Assembly: GCA_038900335.1 (NCBI GenBank) | Contig: JBBMRB010000017.1 | Location: 26,934 to 90,933 of the forward strand | Direction of reading: 5' to 3' | Length of the DNA stretch: 64,000 nt | DNA from: Rs1 sp038900335 | GTDB lineage: Bacteria; Pseudomonadota; Gammaproteobacteria; Pseudomonadales; Balneatricaceae | In this document: positions 63,585 through 64,000 of the stretch, piece by piece | Layout of the letters: each line of letters opens with the position of its first letter | Numbering within the stretch: the first letter of the stretch is position 1 | The notes under the pieces: model-generated | Database searches by the model: none | The model's input: only the letters and a program-made list of their open reading frames with translations | What the model was told of the DNA's origin: nothing | Made by a program: the position numbers and the translations under genes

Positions 63585-63622
63585 GAAAAAACCCCAAGCA
63601 CTTTACAGTACTTGGGGTTTCT
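63585..63622 (-). terminator. rRNA operon terminator after 5S
   Basis: AACCCCAAG at 63590-63598 and CTTGGGGTT at 63611-63619 form a long stem, extended inward, with T6 on the minus strand. It directly follows the intact 5S gene. Confidence 0.9.
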
Positions 63623-63632
63623 CGGAATAAAA

Positions 63633-63748
63633 GCTTGGCGATGTTCTACTCTCACATGGGGAGACCCCACACTACCATCGGCGCTAAATCGTTTCACTTC
63701 TGAGTTCGGTATGGGATCAGGTGGGTCCAATTCGCTATGGTCGCCAAA
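63633..63748 (-). rRNA. rrf: 5S ribosomal RNA
   Basis: On the minus strand the sequence reads TTTGGCGACCATAGCGAATT..., with the conserved 5S blocks CCCATACCGAACTCAGAAGTGAAAC, GCGCCGATGGTAGTGTGGGG and the closing CATCGCCAAG. Ends pair (TTGGCGA/ATCGCCAA). About 116 bases. Confidence 0.95.
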
Positions 63749-63936
63749 CATAAACTGTTATCTCTAAAGGTCATCTTGCACCTCTACAGATCAATCTGGA
63801 TTTGATGTATCACTCTATTTGAGCGTAGTCTAAAGTCTTTTATTTAAAATGTATATCAATATTTGTAGTTAAATCACTTACTTGCACTAGATTTTATCAT
63901 TTTTACCAACTTCCCATCAAACGCCTTTGGCGTTAT

Positions 63937-64000
63937 ATGGTCAAGCCTCACGAGCAATTAGTATTGGTTAGCTCAACACTTCACAGCGCTTACACACCCA
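63937..64000 (-). rRNA. rrl: 23S ribosomal RNA, 3' end only
   Basis: The right edge reads, on the minus strand, TGTGTAAGCGCTGTGAAGTG then TTGAGCTAACCAATACTAATTGCTCGTGAGGCTTGACC, the standard 3' end of bacterial 23S rRNA. The rest lies outside. The 188-base spacer to 5S (63749-63936) holds a hairpin AACGCC/GGCGTT near 63920-63935 next to the 23S end but no tRNA. Confidence 0.95.

Noticed and set aside
63296..63767. Several short open frames over the rRNA region
   Set aside because: They lie across 5S rRNA, its copy and terminators and have no coding support.

Overview
This window looks like a chromosomal piece of an AT-rich, motile, probably marine gammaproteobacterium. The evidence is a MotY-type sodium-motor flagellar protein beside ribonuclease T, TRAP and sodium/proton transporters, and a gene block (argG, motY, rnt, peroxiredoxin, grxD, argF) whose order resembles Pseudomonas. 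The species cannot be fixed from sequence alone. An unusual trait for this class is a complete mevalonate route to isoprenoid precursors.

Layout. 1-1529: end of a TRAP transporter operon. 1588-10203 (minus): mevalonate pathway operon mvaA-fni-mvaS-two GHMP kinases-mvaD, with DNA polymerase II (polB) as its last gene. A strong terminator-like hairpin sits directly in front of mvaA. 10445-16158 (minus): type I secretion system (ABC transporter with N-terminal C39-like domain, HlyD-type adaptor, TolC-type outer membrane protein) with a CsgD-like LuxR regulator; no secreted substrate is in the window. 16216-22214: a small conserved protein and the argG/motY/rnt/prx/grxD/argF housekeeping block. 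22613-32402: metR, class II DAHP synthase, yqcC, a DUF3549 gene, a PQQ-type sugar dehydrogenase, a flavin amine oxidase, an NhaC-type antiporter and the ABC-F protein YbiT.

32567-45642 (minus): a Tad/Flp pilus locus with a Flp pilin, TadG/TadE-like pseudopilins, CpaB/RcpC with a ten-copy DG-repeat insert, the RcpA secretin, a TadA ATPase with a fused FHA domain, TadB, TadC, a DUF192 protein, a TadD-like lipoprotein and TadE. TadZ, RcpB and the prepilin peptidase are not seen. Facing away from it at 45859-48180 are a c-type-haem HAMP sensor without an output domain and a Ser/Thr protein kinase.

48261-56404: LysE exporter, a lipoprotein, then a DeoR regulator divergent from a six-gene operon: AfuA/PhnS-like binding protein, fused double permease, ATPase, beta-CASP metallo-beta-lactamase, histidine phosphatase and a T4-polynucleotide-kinase-like 3'-phosphatase. 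This is the best candidate for an undescribed system: import of a phosphorylated organic compound, perhaps nucleotide-derived, followed by its breakdown.

56483-64000: a chemoreceptor, an AraC regulator divergent from an ExaC-type aldehyde dehydrogenase, two periplasmic-binding-protein-like genes (one frameshifted), and on the minus strand the end of an rRNA operon: 23S 3' end, intact 5S, terminator, and a second, scrambled 5S copy with its own terminator hairpin.
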